Counted from the first letter of the stretch, positions 15,138-22,960 are shown. The stretch: 26,693 nt of DNA from RGIG8709 sp045575975 (GCA_045575975.1 JAZNFO010000012.1:1-26693), one strand, 5' to 3'. Notes: generated by a model not told the origin, from the letters alone. Translations and numbers: made by a program.

Positions 15138-15902
15138 ATGAAGGTTTTTGTTTTTAGTAAAAAAACAGGAATTATTTATTGTATAATGCTTATTTGTCTG
15201 ACTCTTATTATATCTGTGGGGAAAAGAGAGGCAGCACTTGTTGCGGGGACAGAAAGAGATTTGCCTATATACTGTGTTGATAAGGGAGATGAAAAGATTG
15301 TGGCTATGTCTTTTGATGCAGCTTGGGGAAATGAAGATACTGAAGAGCTTATAAAAATAATGGATAAGTATAAAGTTAAAACTACATTTTTTGTTGTAGG
15401 AGGCTGGGTGGATAAGTATCCGGAATCCGTAAAACAACTTTTTGATGCAGGGCATGAGATTATGAATCATTCTGATACTCATCCGCATATGACACAGATA
15501 AGTGTTGAGGAAATGAAAAAAGAGGTCATATCCTGCGATGAAAAAATTGAAAAAATAACAAAAGTTAAGCCAACTCTTTTCCGTGCACCTTACGGGGATT
15601 ATAACAATGATGTTGTAGGTGCAATGAGAGAGATAGGACATTTCACAATACAATGGGATGTTGACAGTCTTGACTGGAAGAATTTAAGTCCTGCGGAAAT
15701 AAGTCAAAGAGTTTTGACAAGGGTTCAGCCGGGATCAATAATCCTCTTTCACAATGCAGCACTTCATACACCTAAAGCACTCCCCACAATTATAGAAAAG
15801 CTTCAGGCGGACGGATATAAGATTGTGCCGGTGTCAGAACTTATAATGAAGGAGAACTTTAAAGTTGACCCATCGGGAAAACAAATTTTATCTTCGAATT
15901 AG
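15138..15902 (+). CDS. pdaB: Polysaccharide deacetylase, PdaB-like (sporulation)
   Basis: The 254-residue protein has an N-terminal membrane anchor or uncleaved signal (about 11-28, GIIYCIMLICLTLIISVG) and a NodB domain outside the membrane. Motifs in order: MSFDAAWG with Asp60 as likely base, HSDTHPHM with metal ligands His111 and His115, FRAPYGDYN (148-156), WDVDSLDW (173-180) and ILFHN with His205. The second Asp of the usual FDDG is Ala, as is common in the PdaB group. PdaB is needed to keep spores stable late in sporulation and is expected to act on N-acetyl sugars of the cortex. The ATG at 15138 has AAAGGAG 10 bases before and was preferred to a TTG 30 codons upstream. A strong terminator follows. 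Confidence 0.85.
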   Translation: MKVFVFSKKTGIIYCIMLICLTLIISVGKREAALVAGTERDLPIYCVDKGDEKIVAMSFDAAWGNEDTEELIKIMDKYKVKTTFFVVGGWVDKYPESVKQLFDAGHEIMNHSDTHPHMTQISVEEMKKEVISCDEKIEKITKVKPTLFRAPYGDYNNDVVGAMREIGHFTIQWDVDSLDWKNLSPAEISQRVLTRVQPGSIILFHNAALHTPKALPTIIEKLQADGYKIVPVSELIMKENFKVDPSGKQILSSN

Positions 15903-15903
15903 T

Positions 15904-15942
15904 TAAAAAATCAGAGCAGATTTTTCTGTTCTGATTTTTTTT
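15904..15942 (+). terminator. Terminator after pdaB
   Basis: A 10-bp stem (ATCAGAGCAG with CTGTTCTGAT, one G-U pair) with loop ATTTTT is followed by seven T. Confidence 0.9.
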
Positions 15943-15962
15943 GTAAAATATTTCTGACAGGC

Positions 15963-15991
15963 TTGTTATTTTTAAAAAATTATGTTACAAT
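15963..15991 (+). promoter_or_regulatory. Promoter of the YoaK/DUF1275 gene
   Basis: TTGTTA (15963-15968), a 17-base spacer and TACAAT (15986-15991), with TGT just before the -10 box. Confidence 0.65.
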
Positions 15992-16018
15992 TCTAAGGTA
16001 ATAGAGGTGGTGATGCAA

Positions 16019-16666
16019 ATGAAGAAATTAAATTATGAGTTATGTCTGTTTTATTCAGCAGCATTTATTGGGGGATTTTTCGGTGGATATGCTGTGATGA
16101 GAAGCGATATGTTTGCATCGTCGCAGACTATGAATATTCTCATGATGATGCTGAACTTGTTTGGCAGTAATTTTAGTGAGTTTTTAATAAGATTTTGTAT
16201 TATGGTAATATATGCAGGCGCGATTTCGGTTTGTATATTGGTGCCAAGATACACAAGATTTGATATTCGGCTTATAAGTGTGGTTGTAACGGCAGTTTCA
16301 TCTGTTATAATGGCGATTATTCCGGCAGATAAAAAAAGTGTTTTAGCATTACTGCCAATATTTGTTGCTATGGCTATGCAGTGGAATGCTTTTCCGGGGG
16401 CATTGGGGCATCAGGCAGCGTGTATTTTCGTTACAAATAATTTTCGCCAGGCGCTGGTAAACGGAATAAATTATTTGTGCAGCAAAGATAAACAATACAT
16501 ATCCGGATTCTGGTTTTATTTTGGGGATATATGCTCCTTTCTTTCCGGCTTTTCTGTATGCTATACAGGCGTAAAGTTTGTGGGACTTCGATTTGTAGCA
16601 TCTATTGTTTTTGTGTCACTGTTTATGATTATTTTGATTGTAAATGAGAAGAAAGTTCGTCTGTGA
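16019..16666 (+). CDS. YoaK/DUF1275 family membrane protein
   Basis: The 215-residue protein has six hydrophobic stretches, including AAFIGGFFGGYAV, FCIMVIYAGAISVCILV, VVVTAVSSVIMAII, FVAMAMQWNAF and FVASIVFVSLFMIILIV. The pattern AMAMQWNAFPG followed by T-N-F-RQAL matches the DUF1275 (YoaK) family of polytopic membrane proteins with no assigned substrate. The ATG at 16019 was chosen because AGAGGTGG (16003-16010) is 8 bases before it; ATG 16013 is only 2 bases from that site. It has its own promoter and sits alone between terminated pdaB and the queT promoter. Confidence 0.75.
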   Translation: MKKLNYELCLFYSAAFIGGFFGGYAVMRSDMFASSQTMNILMMMLNLFGSNFSEFLIRFCIMVIYAGAISVCILVPRYTRFDIRLISVVVTAVSSVIMAIIPADKKSVLALLPIFVAMAMQWNAFPGALGHQAACIFVTNNFRQALVNGINYLCSKDKQYISGFWFYFGDICSFLSGFSVCYTGVKFVGLRFVASIVFVSLFMIILIVNEKKVRL

Positions 16667-16690
16667 ATCGTGAAATAACTTAGAGATAGC

Positions 16691-16722
16691 TTGACAAATT
16701 CGTGTGATAAATGTATTATAAT
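16691..16722 (+). promoter_or_regulatory. Sigma-A promoter of the queT-glnN unit
   Basis: TTGACA (16691-16696) is followed after 17 bases by TATTAT (16714-16719), overlapping TATAAT (16717-16722, 20-base spacing). Confidence 0.8.
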
Positions 16723-16737
16723 CTATAAATAATTCAA

Positions 16738-16870
16738 CGGAGAGAAGGATTATGTTTAAGACTGATGAAATAAGAGTGAGAGTTTCATATATAGTGTATA
16801 TTCTGCGTTGATGGTGCAGCCGAGGAAAACGGCGTTATTAGGATTTTTAATAAATAAATTTTAAAAAAGG
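16738..16870 (+). promoter_or_regulatory. Structured leader of queT with a 19-codon ORF
   Basis: The transcript leader is about 150 bases. It contains GGAGAGAAGG (16739-16748) and an ATG at 16752 that opens a 19-codon ORF (MFKTDEIRVRVSYIVYILR) ending in TGA at 16809-16811. Small inverted repeats follow: TGAAA/TTTCA within the ORF, CTGC/GCAG around its stop codon, and GCCG/CGGC with loop AGGAAAA. No sequence match to preQ1 class I or II riboswitches was found. It may be a leader peptide attenuator or an unrecognised riboswitch. Confidence 0.4.
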
Positions 16871-16878
16871 GTTTTATT

Positions 16879-17382
16879 ATGAAATTAAACACAAGACATA
16901 TAACTTACAGTGCAATTATTGCGGCTTTATATATTATACTGACAGAAATATCAAACTTGTTTGGACTTGCAAGCGGAGCAATCCAGGTCAGAATTTCGGA
17001 GGCATTGACAATTCTGCCTATGTTCACATCTGCTGCAATTCCCGGTCTTTTTTTGGGATGTTTTATTTCCAATGTTATATGCGGGAATTTGTTTCTTGAT
17101 GTGATTTTCGGCTCAGTTGCAACTTTGCTTGGAGCACTAGGTACATATTTTTCTTCAAAGCTTGGAAAAAATGAATATGTGGGAGTTATTTTCCCAATTG
17201 TTTCGAATACTTTGATTATTCCGTTTGTGCTTAAATATGTTTACTGTTTTGAGGGTGCTTTGTGGTATTTTGCTATTACAGTTTGTTTTGGTGAGATAAT
17301 TTCCTGCGGATTGCTGGGAATTTTGTTATATAAAATTTTAAAAAAGAAGAGATTTTTTGAAGATAAAAAGCTTTTTAAATAA
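16879..17382 (+). CDS. queT: QueT-type membrane transporter (queuosine precursor uptake family)
   Basis: The 167-residue protein has about five hydrophobic segments and the QueT family hallmarks. The N-terminus reads ITYSAIIAALYIILT, then AIQVRISEALTILPMFTSAAIPGLFLGCFISN, and the central GSVATLLGALGTYFSSKL. QueT proteins are thought to be substrate-binding S components of ECF transporters for queuosine precursors such as preQ1 or queuine; no ECF energy module is in the window. The ATG follows AAAAGGG. It lies 14 bases before glnN on the same strand without a terminator, so the two are probably co-transcribed. Confidence 0.85.
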   Translation: MKLNTRHITYSAIIAALYIILTEISNLFGLASGAIQVRISEALTILPMFTSAAIPGLFLGCFISNVICGNLFLDVIFGSVATLLGALGTYFSSKLGKNEYVGVIFPIVSNTLIIPFVLKYVYCFEGALWYFAITVCFGEIISCGLLGILLYKILKKKRFFEDKKLFK

Positions 17383-17396
17383 GTTGGAGGTTATTT

Positions 17397-19484
17397 ATGG
17401 CTAATATTCCTGAAATGTTTGGAACAATGGTGTTCAATGAGGCAACAATGAAAAAAAGATTGCCTAAGGAAACATACAGAAAGCTTAAGAAAACTATTGA
17501 TAACGGGGAAAGTCTTGACTCATCCCTTGCATCTGTTATTGCAACCGCAATGAAAGACTGGGCAATCGAAAAAGGAGCAACTCATTATACTCATTGGTTT
17601 CAGCCCATGACGGGTATAACTGCCGAGAAACATGACAGCTTTATTGCTCCCACCAAAGATGGTGGGATTATTATGGATTTCTCAGGAAAAGAGCTTATAA
17701 AAGGAGAATCTGATGCATCATCATTCCCATCGGGGGGACTTCGTGCCACATTTGAGGCAAGAGGCTATACTGCATGGGACCCAACAAGCTATGCTTTTGT
17801 TAAGGATGGTACATTATATATACCAACTGCTTTTTGTTCTTACGGCGGAGCAGCTCTTGATAAAAAGACTCCGCTTCTTCGTTCAATGGAGGCTGTTAGT
17901 AAGCAGGCAAAAAGAATTCTTAAAATATTCGGTAAGGATGTGGCAAAGGTTACTCCTACGGTTGGTGCAGAACAGGAATATTTTTTGGTAGATAAAGAGA
18001 TTTACACAAAGAGAAAAGACCTTATGTACAGCGGAAGAACTTTATTTGGTGCACCTGCTCCAAAGGGACAGGAACTTGATGACCACTATTACGGTCAGAT
18101 AAAACCGAGAGTTTCAGCTTTCATGAAAGAGCTTGATGAAGAGCTTTGGAAGCTTGGCATCCTTGCGAAAACCGAGCATAATGAAGCAGCTCCGGGACAA
18201 CATGAGCTTGCTCCTATTTACACATCGACAAATATAGCAACAGACCATAATCAGCTTATGATGGAAATGATGAAAATTGTTGCTCTGAGACATGGAATGG
18301 TTTGTCTTCTACACGAAAAGCCTTTTGCGGGCATTAACGGAAGCGGTAAACATAACAACTGGTCACTTTCAACAGATACAGGTGAAAATCTTTTTGAGCC
18401 TGGTAAATCTCCGTATGAGAATGCACAGTTCCTTGTGTTTTTCTGTGCGGTAGTAAGTGCTGTGCATAAGCATCAGGACTTACTCAGAATATCTGCAGCA
18501 AGTGCAGGAAATGACCACCGACTTGGTGCTAATGAAGCGCCCCCTGCCATTATTTCCATTTATGTAGGTGACGAAATGGAAGCTGTGATTAATGCGATTA
18601 AGGATGACGAGGATTATGTTGGTCGTAAAAAGGAGAAAATGACAGTAGGGGTTTCTGCACTACCAAGATTTTCAAAGGATACAACAGACAGAAACCGTAC
18701 ATCTCCCTTTGCTTTTACCGGTAATAAATTTGAATTCAGAATGCTTGGTTCAAGCGATTCAATAGCCTGCACCAATATTATGCTTAATACCATAGTTGCG
18801 GATGAGCTTGAAAGAATTGCGGACAAGCTTGAAAAATCAAGCAATTTTATAGATGATGTTCATAAGATTGTAAGAGAAATTATAAAAGAACACGATAAAA
18901 TTATTTTTAACGGAAACGGTTATTCTGAGGAGTGGGTTGAAGAGGCTGAAAAGAGAGGTCTTTTAAATCTCCGAACAGCGGTGGATGCCTTTCCATATTA
19001 TATCAAGAAAGAAAATATTGATATGTTTGAACACCATAAGGTTTATACCGGAGCGGAAATGAATGCAAGGTATGAAATCCTTATGGAAGAATATTCAAAG
19101 GTTTTGAATATAGAAGCTCTTTCTATGATAGGAATGGTGAAAAAGGATTATATTCCGGCAGTTTCAGAATATATAGCAAATCTTTGCAACAGTATATCTG
19201 CAAGAAAAGCTGTATGCGAGGAAATTCCCTTTGAAACCGAAAAGGCGGTACTTAAAAAGATTACACCTTTGCATGATAAAATGTATGAACAGGTAACAGA
19301 GCTTGAAGAAAAGCTTATGTCATCACCTTGCGGAAATGCAACAGAAAGGTCAGTTTATTTTAAAAATGAAATTGTTGGCAGAATGGAAGCTTTAAGAAAG
19401 ACCGTTGACGGCATAGAAGCATATGCCGACAGACGCATTTGGCCTGTTCCGTCATACGGAGATATAATTTTCAGTGTAAAATAA
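17397..19484 (+). CDS. glnN: Glutamine synthetase type III
   Basis: The 695-residue size is that of GSIII, against about 450 for GSI, and it makes glutamine from glutamate, ammonia and ATP. The N-terminal extension contains the GSIII-specific ATHYTHWFQPMTG (61-73) and SFPSGGLRATFEARGYTAWDP (109-129). The catalytic core has VGAEQEYFLV (189-198), KTEHNEAAPGQHELAP (258-273), NGSGKHNNWS (314-323) and GNDHRLGANEAPP. A helical C-terminal region completes it. GGAGG (17386-17390) precedes the ATG. The cotranscription with queT is unusual, and a glutamine-related riboswitch was not seen. A terminator follows. Confidence 0.96.
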   Translation: MANIPEMFGTMVFNEATMKKRLPKETYRKLKKTIDNGESLDSSLASVIATAMKDWAIEKGATHYTHWFQPMTGITAEKHDSFIAPTKDGGIIMDFSGKELIKGESDASSFPSGGLRATFEARGYTAWDPTSYAFVKDGTLYIPTAFCSYGGAALDKKTPLLRSMEAVSKQAKRILKIFGKDVAKVTPTVGAEQEYFLVDKEIYTKRKDLMYSGRTLFGAPAPKGQELDDHYYGQIKPRVSAFMKELDEELWKLGILAKTEHNEAAPGQHELAPIYTSTNIATDHNQLMMEMMKIVALRHGMVCLLHEKPFAGINGSGKHNNWSLSTDTGENLFEPGKSPYENAQFLVFFCAVVSAVHKHQDLLRISAASAGNDHRLGANEAPPAIISIYVGDEMEAVINAIKDDEDYVGRKKEKMTVGVSALPRFSKDTTDRNRTSPFAFTGNKFEFRMLGSSDSIACTNIMLNTIVADELERIADKLEKSSNFIDDVHKIVREIIKEHDKIIFNGNGYSEEWVEEAEKRGLLNLRTAVDAFPYYIKKENIDMFEHHKVYTGAEMNARYEILMEEYSKVLNIEALSMIGMVKKDYIPAVSEYIANLCNSISARKAVCEEIPFETEKAVLKKITPLHDKMYEQVTELEEKLMSSPCGNATERSVYFKNEIVGRMEALRKTVDGIEAYADRRIWPVPSYGDIIFSVK

Positions 19485-19491
19485 AAAATTG

Positions 19492-19519
19492 AAACTGCAG
19501 ATAAAGTACTGCAGTTTTT
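19492..19519 (+). terminator. Terminator after glnN
   Basis: A 9-bp perfect stem (AAACTGCAG with CTGCAGTTT) with an 8-base loop is followed by T-rich sequence. Confidence 0.85.
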
Positions 19520-19548
19520 AATTTTTTACAAAAAAACTTAAATTTTTA

Positions 19549-19577
19549 TTGAAATGTTGCAAATAATATGGTATAAT
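19549..19577 (+). promoter_or_regulatory. Sigma-A promoter of the CofE-like gene
   Basis: TTGAAA (19549-19554) and TATAAT (19572-19577) are separated by 17 bases. Confidence 0.88.
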
Positions 19578-19632
19578 ACATCGGTGTGAAATTTGTTTAA
19601 TGTAAAAATTTTATATGATAGAAGGGTTTAAT

Positions 19633-20826
19633 ATGGCAGAAAGAAGAGTGGGCACAGTATCAAGAGGTATTCGTTGTCCTATTATTCGTGAGGGAGATGA
19701 CCTTGCGTCAATTGTTACAGACAGTGTTTTAGAAGCTGCAGAATTCGAAGGGTTTGCGATTTGTGACAGGGATGTTATTTCTATAACAGAGTCTATAGTT
19801 GCAAGAGCTCAGGGAAACTATGCTTCAATTGATGACATTGCAGAAGATTTAAAAGCAAAGCTTGGCGGAGAAACTGTTGGCGTTATATTCCCGATACTTT
19901 CAAGAAATCGTTTTGCTATTTGCCTGAGAGGTATTGCAAAAGCTGTTAAAAAGGTTGTTTTGATGTTCAGCTATCCATCTGATGAAGTTGGAAATCATCT
20001 TATAACAGTTGATATGGTTGATAATGCAGGAATAAATCCTTATTCGGATGTTTTATCTCTTGCTCGCTACAGAGAGCTTTTCGGAGAGCATAAGCATGAG
20101 TTTACAGGTGTTGATTATGTTCAGTATTATGGCGATATAATCCGTGAATGCGGGGCAGATGTTGAAATAGTGTTTGCAAATCAGGCTAAGACAATTCTTG
20201 ATTACACAGACACGGTTATTAACTGTGATATTCACACTCGCGTCCGCACAAAGCGTATTTTAAAGGAAGCAGGGGCAAAGGTTGTTTTAAGCCTTGATGA
20301 TATTTTGAATGCACCTGTAGGCGGTAGCGGATTTAATGAAAAATACGGACTTCTTGGTTCAAACAAATCAACAGAAGATAAAATAAAATTATTCCCGAAG
20401 GAATGCAAAGACCTTGTTCTTGATATTCAAAAAAGAGTTCTTGAAAGAACAGGAAAGCATGTTGAAGTTATGGTATATGGAGACGGAGCTTTCAAAGATC
20501 CACAAGGCAAAATCTGGGAACTTGCAGACCCGGTTGTATCTCCTGCGTTCACAGACGGCTTAGTGGGAACTCCAAATGAAATCAAGCTTAAGTATCTTGC
20601 TGATAATGATTATAAGGATTTATCAGGGGAAGCTTTGAAAGAGGCTATCTCAAAAAGTATTAAGGAAAAAGATTCAAATCTTGTTGGAAATATGGCATCT
20701 CAGGGAACAACTCCGAGACAGCTTACAGACCTTATAGGCTCATTATGCGATTTAACAAGCGGTTCCGGAGATAAGGGCACACCTGTTGTTCTTGTTCAGG
20801 GATATTTTGATAATTACACAAACTAA
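19633..20826 (+). CDS. CofE-like protein (F420-0:gamma-glutamyl ligase family)
   Basis: The 397-residue protein belongs to the family of coenzyme F420-0:L-glutamate ligase. GTVSRGIRCPIIREGDDL is the N-terminal ligand region, and CDRDVISITESIVARAQG is the conserved core with acidic metal-binding positions. YGDGAFKDPQGKIWELADPVV and MASQGTTPRQLTDLIGSLCDLTSGSGDKGTP make up the rest of the fold. The archaeal and actinobacterial enzyme adds glutamate to F420-0 with GTP. Clostridia are not known to make F420, and no cof/fbi gene is here, so the real substrate is unknown; another gamma-glutamylation is possible. The ATG at 19633 follows GAAGGG by 6 bases and was preferred to ATG 19615. It is a single-gene unit between its own promoter and terminator. 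Confidence 0.82.
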   Translation: MAERRVGTVSRGIRCPIIREGDDLASIVTDSVLEAAEFEGFAICDRDVISITESIVARAQGNYASIDDIAEDLKAKLGGETVGVIFPILSRNRFAICLRGIAKAVKKVVLMFSYPSDEVGNHLITVDMVDNAGINPYSDVLSLARYRELFGEHKHEFTGVDYVQYYGDIIRECGADVEIVFANQAKTILDYTDTVINCDIHTRVRTKRILKEAGAKVVLSLDDILNAPVGGSGFNEKYGLLGSNKSTEDKIKLFPKECKDLVLDIQKRVLERTGKHVEVMVYGDGAFKDPQGKIWELADPVVSPAFTDGLVGTPNEIKLKYLADNDYKDLSGEALKEAISKSIKEKDSNLVGNMASQGTTPRQLTDLIGSLCDLTSGSGDKGTPVVLVQGYFDNYTN

Positions 20827-20835
20827 ATATGATTA

Positions 20836-20866
20836 AAAGCAGAGACATTTGGTTTCTGCTTTTTTT
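20836..20866 (+). terminator. Terminator after the CofE-like gene
   Basis: An 8-bp stem (AAAGCAGA with TCTGCTTT) is followed by a run of T to 20866. Confidence 0.88.
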
Positions 20867-20890
20867 GTCATAAATATTTGTCATAAATAT
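20865..20890. repeat. 13-bp tandem direct repeat
   Basis: Two adjacent copies of TTGTCATAAATAT lie between the terminator and the xpt promoter. Confidence 0.7.
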
Positions 20891-20924
20891 ATGTAAAAAA
20901 ATAATATAAAAGGAAGAATTTTGT

Positions 20925-20953
20925 TTGACTTTTATATGCGATTATGCTATACT
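20925..20953 (+). promoter_or_regulatory. Sigma-A promoter of xpt
   Basis: TTGACT (20925-20930) and TATACT (20948-20953) are separated by 17 bases. The transcribed leader is only about 40 bases, too short for a purine riboswitch. Confidence 0.82.
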
Positions 20954-20999
20954 GAACTAAATAAAATGATGCTGATTTTTCAAGTGGGAGTGGGTTATC

Positions 21000-21572
21000 A
21001 TACTGGCATTAGAAGAGAAAATATTAAAAGAGGGAAAAGTTCTTTCCGGAAATATATTAAAAGTAGATTGTTTTCTTAATCATTGTATTGATATTGATTT
21101 TATGATGGAAATGGGAAAAGAAATTGCAAAGCTTTATGAAGGCGAAGGCGTAAATAAAATTCTGACTATAGAAACATCGGGAATACCAATTGCCTTTGCT
21201 GCAGCACATTATATGAAGGTTCCTGTTGTTTTTGCAAAAAAGAACAAATCGGATAATATTTCGGATGATGTTTATCATTCAACGGTTACATCGTTCACGA
21301 GAAAGAATGTTTATAAGGCAGTTGTCAGCAAGGATTTTCTAAGCAGTGAGGACAAGCTTTTGGTTATTGACGATTTTCTTGCAAAAGGAAATGCTCTTAA
21401 TGGTCTTATGGACATAATAAATCAGGCAAAAGCAAAGCTTGTGGGATGTGCAATTGCTATTGAGAAAGGATTTCAGGGCGGCGGAGACGAACTGAGAGCG
21501 AAAGGTATAAGAGTTGATTCCCTTGCTATAGTTGAGTCTATGACGGAAGATTCGCTGGAGTTCAGAAAATAG
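21000..21572 (+). CDS. xpt: Xanthine phosphoribosyltransferase with a non-canonical start
   Basis: The enzyme converts xanthine and PRPP to XMP. Conserved features are LEEKILKEGKVLSGNILKVD at the N-terminus, the TIETSGIPIAFAAA loop, VFAKKNKSDNI and the PRPP-binding LVIDDFLAKGNALNG. EKGFQGGGDELRAKGIRVDSL is near the end. From 21000 it is 190 residues, the family's normal length. The family's methionine aligns with ATA at 21000-21002; neighbouring codons are ATC (20997) and CTG (21003). No ATG, GTG or TTG occurs in frame until ATG 21102, which would delete 34 conserved residues. GGGAG (20986-20990) is well placed for an ATC or ATA start. The start is therefore inferred from homology. It leads directly into the BMP transporter genes. 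Confidence 0.88.
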   Translation: MLALEEKILKEGKVLSGNILKVDCFLNHCIDIDFMMEMGKEIAKLYEGEGVNKILTIETSGIPIAFAAAHYMKVPVVFAKKNKSDNISDDVYHSTVTSFTRKNVYKAVVSKDFLSSEDKLLVIDDFLAKGNALNGLMDIINQAKAKLVGCAIAIEKGFQGGGDELRAKGIRVDSLAIVESMTEDSLEFRK

Positions 21573-21578
21573 GGCTTG

Positions 21579-21599
21579 TATGTAAATAAATTTTACATA
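21579..21599. repeat. Inverted repeat between xpt and the BMP lipoprotein gene
   Basis: TATGTAAA and TTTACATA form a perfect 8-bp stem with loop TAAAT, followed by AATTTTTT. It may be a weak attenuator or an operator. No clear promoter was found in this 64-base gap. Confidence 0.5.
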
Positions 21600-21636
21600 A
21601 ATTTTTTAAAATGCCAAAAGGCAGGAGGGTACTAAA

Positions 21637-22842
21637 ATGAAAAAGATTTTTTCACTACTTTTAGTTGCTGCTATGCTTGTAGCATCAGTTGCTATGCTTG
21701 CAGGCTGCGGCGCTGAAAACGCAAACGCGGATTTCAAAATTGGTTTCATCTTCTTACATGATGAAAACTCAACCTACGACAAGAACTTTTTAGATGCTGC
21801 AAAGCTTGCAACTGAAGAGCTCGGTTTAACTGCAGAACAGGTTATTTTCAAAACAAACATTCCTGAAGGTAATGAATGTTATGAAGCTGCAGCTGACCTT
21901 GCAGACCAGGGTTGCGATGTAGTATTTGCAAATAGCTTTGGCCATGAGCCATATATTTTAAAAGCTGCAAAAGAATTCCCTGATGTTGAATTCTGTCATG
22001 CAACAGGAACAACAGCTCATACAGAAAAGATTGCAAACTTCCACAATGCATTTGCTTCAATTTACGAAGGCAGATACCTTGCAGGTATTGCAGCAGGTAT
22101 GAAGCTTAATGAAATGATTGAAAGCGGAAAAATCACAGCTGAAGAAGCAAAAATGGGTTATGTTGGTGCGTACACATATGCTGAAGTTATTTCAGGTTAC
22201 ACATCATTCTATCTTGGTGCAAAATCAGTTTGTCCTTCAGTTACAATGGAAGTTCAGTTCACAGGAAGCTGGTATGATGAAGCTTTGGAAAAAGAAGCTG
22301 CAACAAAACTTCTCAGCAACAAGTGTGTTCTTATAAGCCAGCATGCTGACTCTATGGGTGCTCCAACTGCTTGTGAAAATGCAGGTGTTCCAAATGTGTC
22401 ATATAACGGAAGTACAAAGAGTGCATGTCCTAACACATTCATCGTTTCTTCAAGAATTGACTGGGCTCCATATTTCAAACTTATTATTGAATCAGCTCAG
22501 GCAGATAAAGAAATTCCATATGACTGGTGTGAAGGATTTGAAGTTGGTTCAGTTAAATTAACAGAAGTTAATGAACAGGCAGCTGCAAAAGGAACTCAGG
22601 AAGCTATTGATGCCGCAAAGGAAAAACTTATTGCCGGTGAAATCAAAGTATTTGATACAAATAATTTCACAGTTGAAGGTAAAAAGCTTGATTCATATTT
22701 AGCAGATGTTGACACAGATGCTGCATATGAAAAAGACACAGAAGTTATCAAAGACGGTTACTTCCACGAATCAGAATACCGCTCAGCTCCTTATTTTGAC
22801 ATTAATATTGACGGTATCACACTTCTTAACAGCATGTTCTAA
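21637..22842 (+). CDS. BMP-family substrate-binding lipoprotein (purine nucleoside transport)
   Basis: The 401-residue protein has a lipoprotein signal MKKIFSLLLVAAMLVASVAM ending in lipobox LAGC with Cys24. The binding domain begins FKIGFIFLHDENSTYDKNFL and has the BMP pattern GCDVVFANSFGHEPYILKAAKEFPDVEF, IYEGRYLAGIAAGM and MGYVGAYTYAEVISGYTSFYLGA. PnrA-type relatives bind purine nucleosides for an ABC importer. The neighbouring purine salvage gene xpt supports nucleosides or purine bases here; riboflavin or another ligand cannot be excluded. AGGAGGG precedes the ATG. Two hairpins separate it from the transporter genes. Confidence 0.9.
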   Translation: MKKIFSLLLVAAMLVASVAMLAGCGAENANADFKIGFIFLHDENSTYDKNFLDAAKLATEELGLTAEQVIFKTNIPEGNECYEAAADLADQGCDVVFANSFGHEPYILKAAKEFPDVEFCHATGTTAHTEKIANFHNAFASIYEGRYLAGIAAGMKLNEMIESGKITAEEAKMGYVGAYTYAEVISGYTSFYLGAKSVCPSVTMEVQFTGSWYDEALEKEAATKLLSNKCVLISQHADSMGAPTACENAGVPNVSYNGSTKSACPNTFIVSSRIDWAPYFKLIIESAQADKEIPYDWCEGFEVGSVKLTEVNEQAAAKGTQEAIDAAKEKLIAGEIKVFDTNNFTVEGKKLDSYLADVDTDAAYEKDTEVIKDGYFHESEYRSAPYFDINIDGITLLNSMF

Positions 22843-22857
22843 GAAAGTTTAATAAAT

Positions 22858-22879
22858 AGGGTGGGGGAAGCCCCACCCT
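22858..22879 (+). terminator. GC-rich hairpin after the lipoprotein gene
   Basis: A perfect 9-bp stem (AGGGTGGGG with CCCCACCCT) with loop GAAG lies 16 bases after the stop codon. It lacks a T-run, so it more likely protects the upstream mRNA 3' end or gives partial termination. Confidence 0.65.
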
Positions 22880-22887
22880 ATATTAAA

Positions 22888-22935
22888 TTTGTAACTGAAT
22901 AAGGATATAGCACTGTGTTTTTATTCAGTTACAAA
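22888..22935. repeat. Perfect 15-bp inverted repeat before the ATPase gene
   Basis: TTTGTAACTGAATAA (22888-22902) and TTATTCAGTTACAAA (22921-22935) pair fully over an 18-base loop. It ends 14 bases before the ribosome binding site of the ATPase gene. It could act as an operator, an RNA processing site or a translation control element. Confidence 0.75.
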
Positions 22936-22960
22936 AATCATGAGGAAATGGAGAAAAGCT

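Noticed and set aside
16738..16878. Known preQ1 class I or II, or THF riboswitch before queT
   Set aside because: The leader lacks the class I CUAAA-type tail and the class II pattern. GGAGAG at the start resembles a THF element but no matching 3' CCGCTCC segment exists.
20827..20999. Purine riboswitch upstream of xpt
   Set aside because: None of the conserved purine-aptamer segments are present, and the promoter leaves a leader of only about 40 bases.
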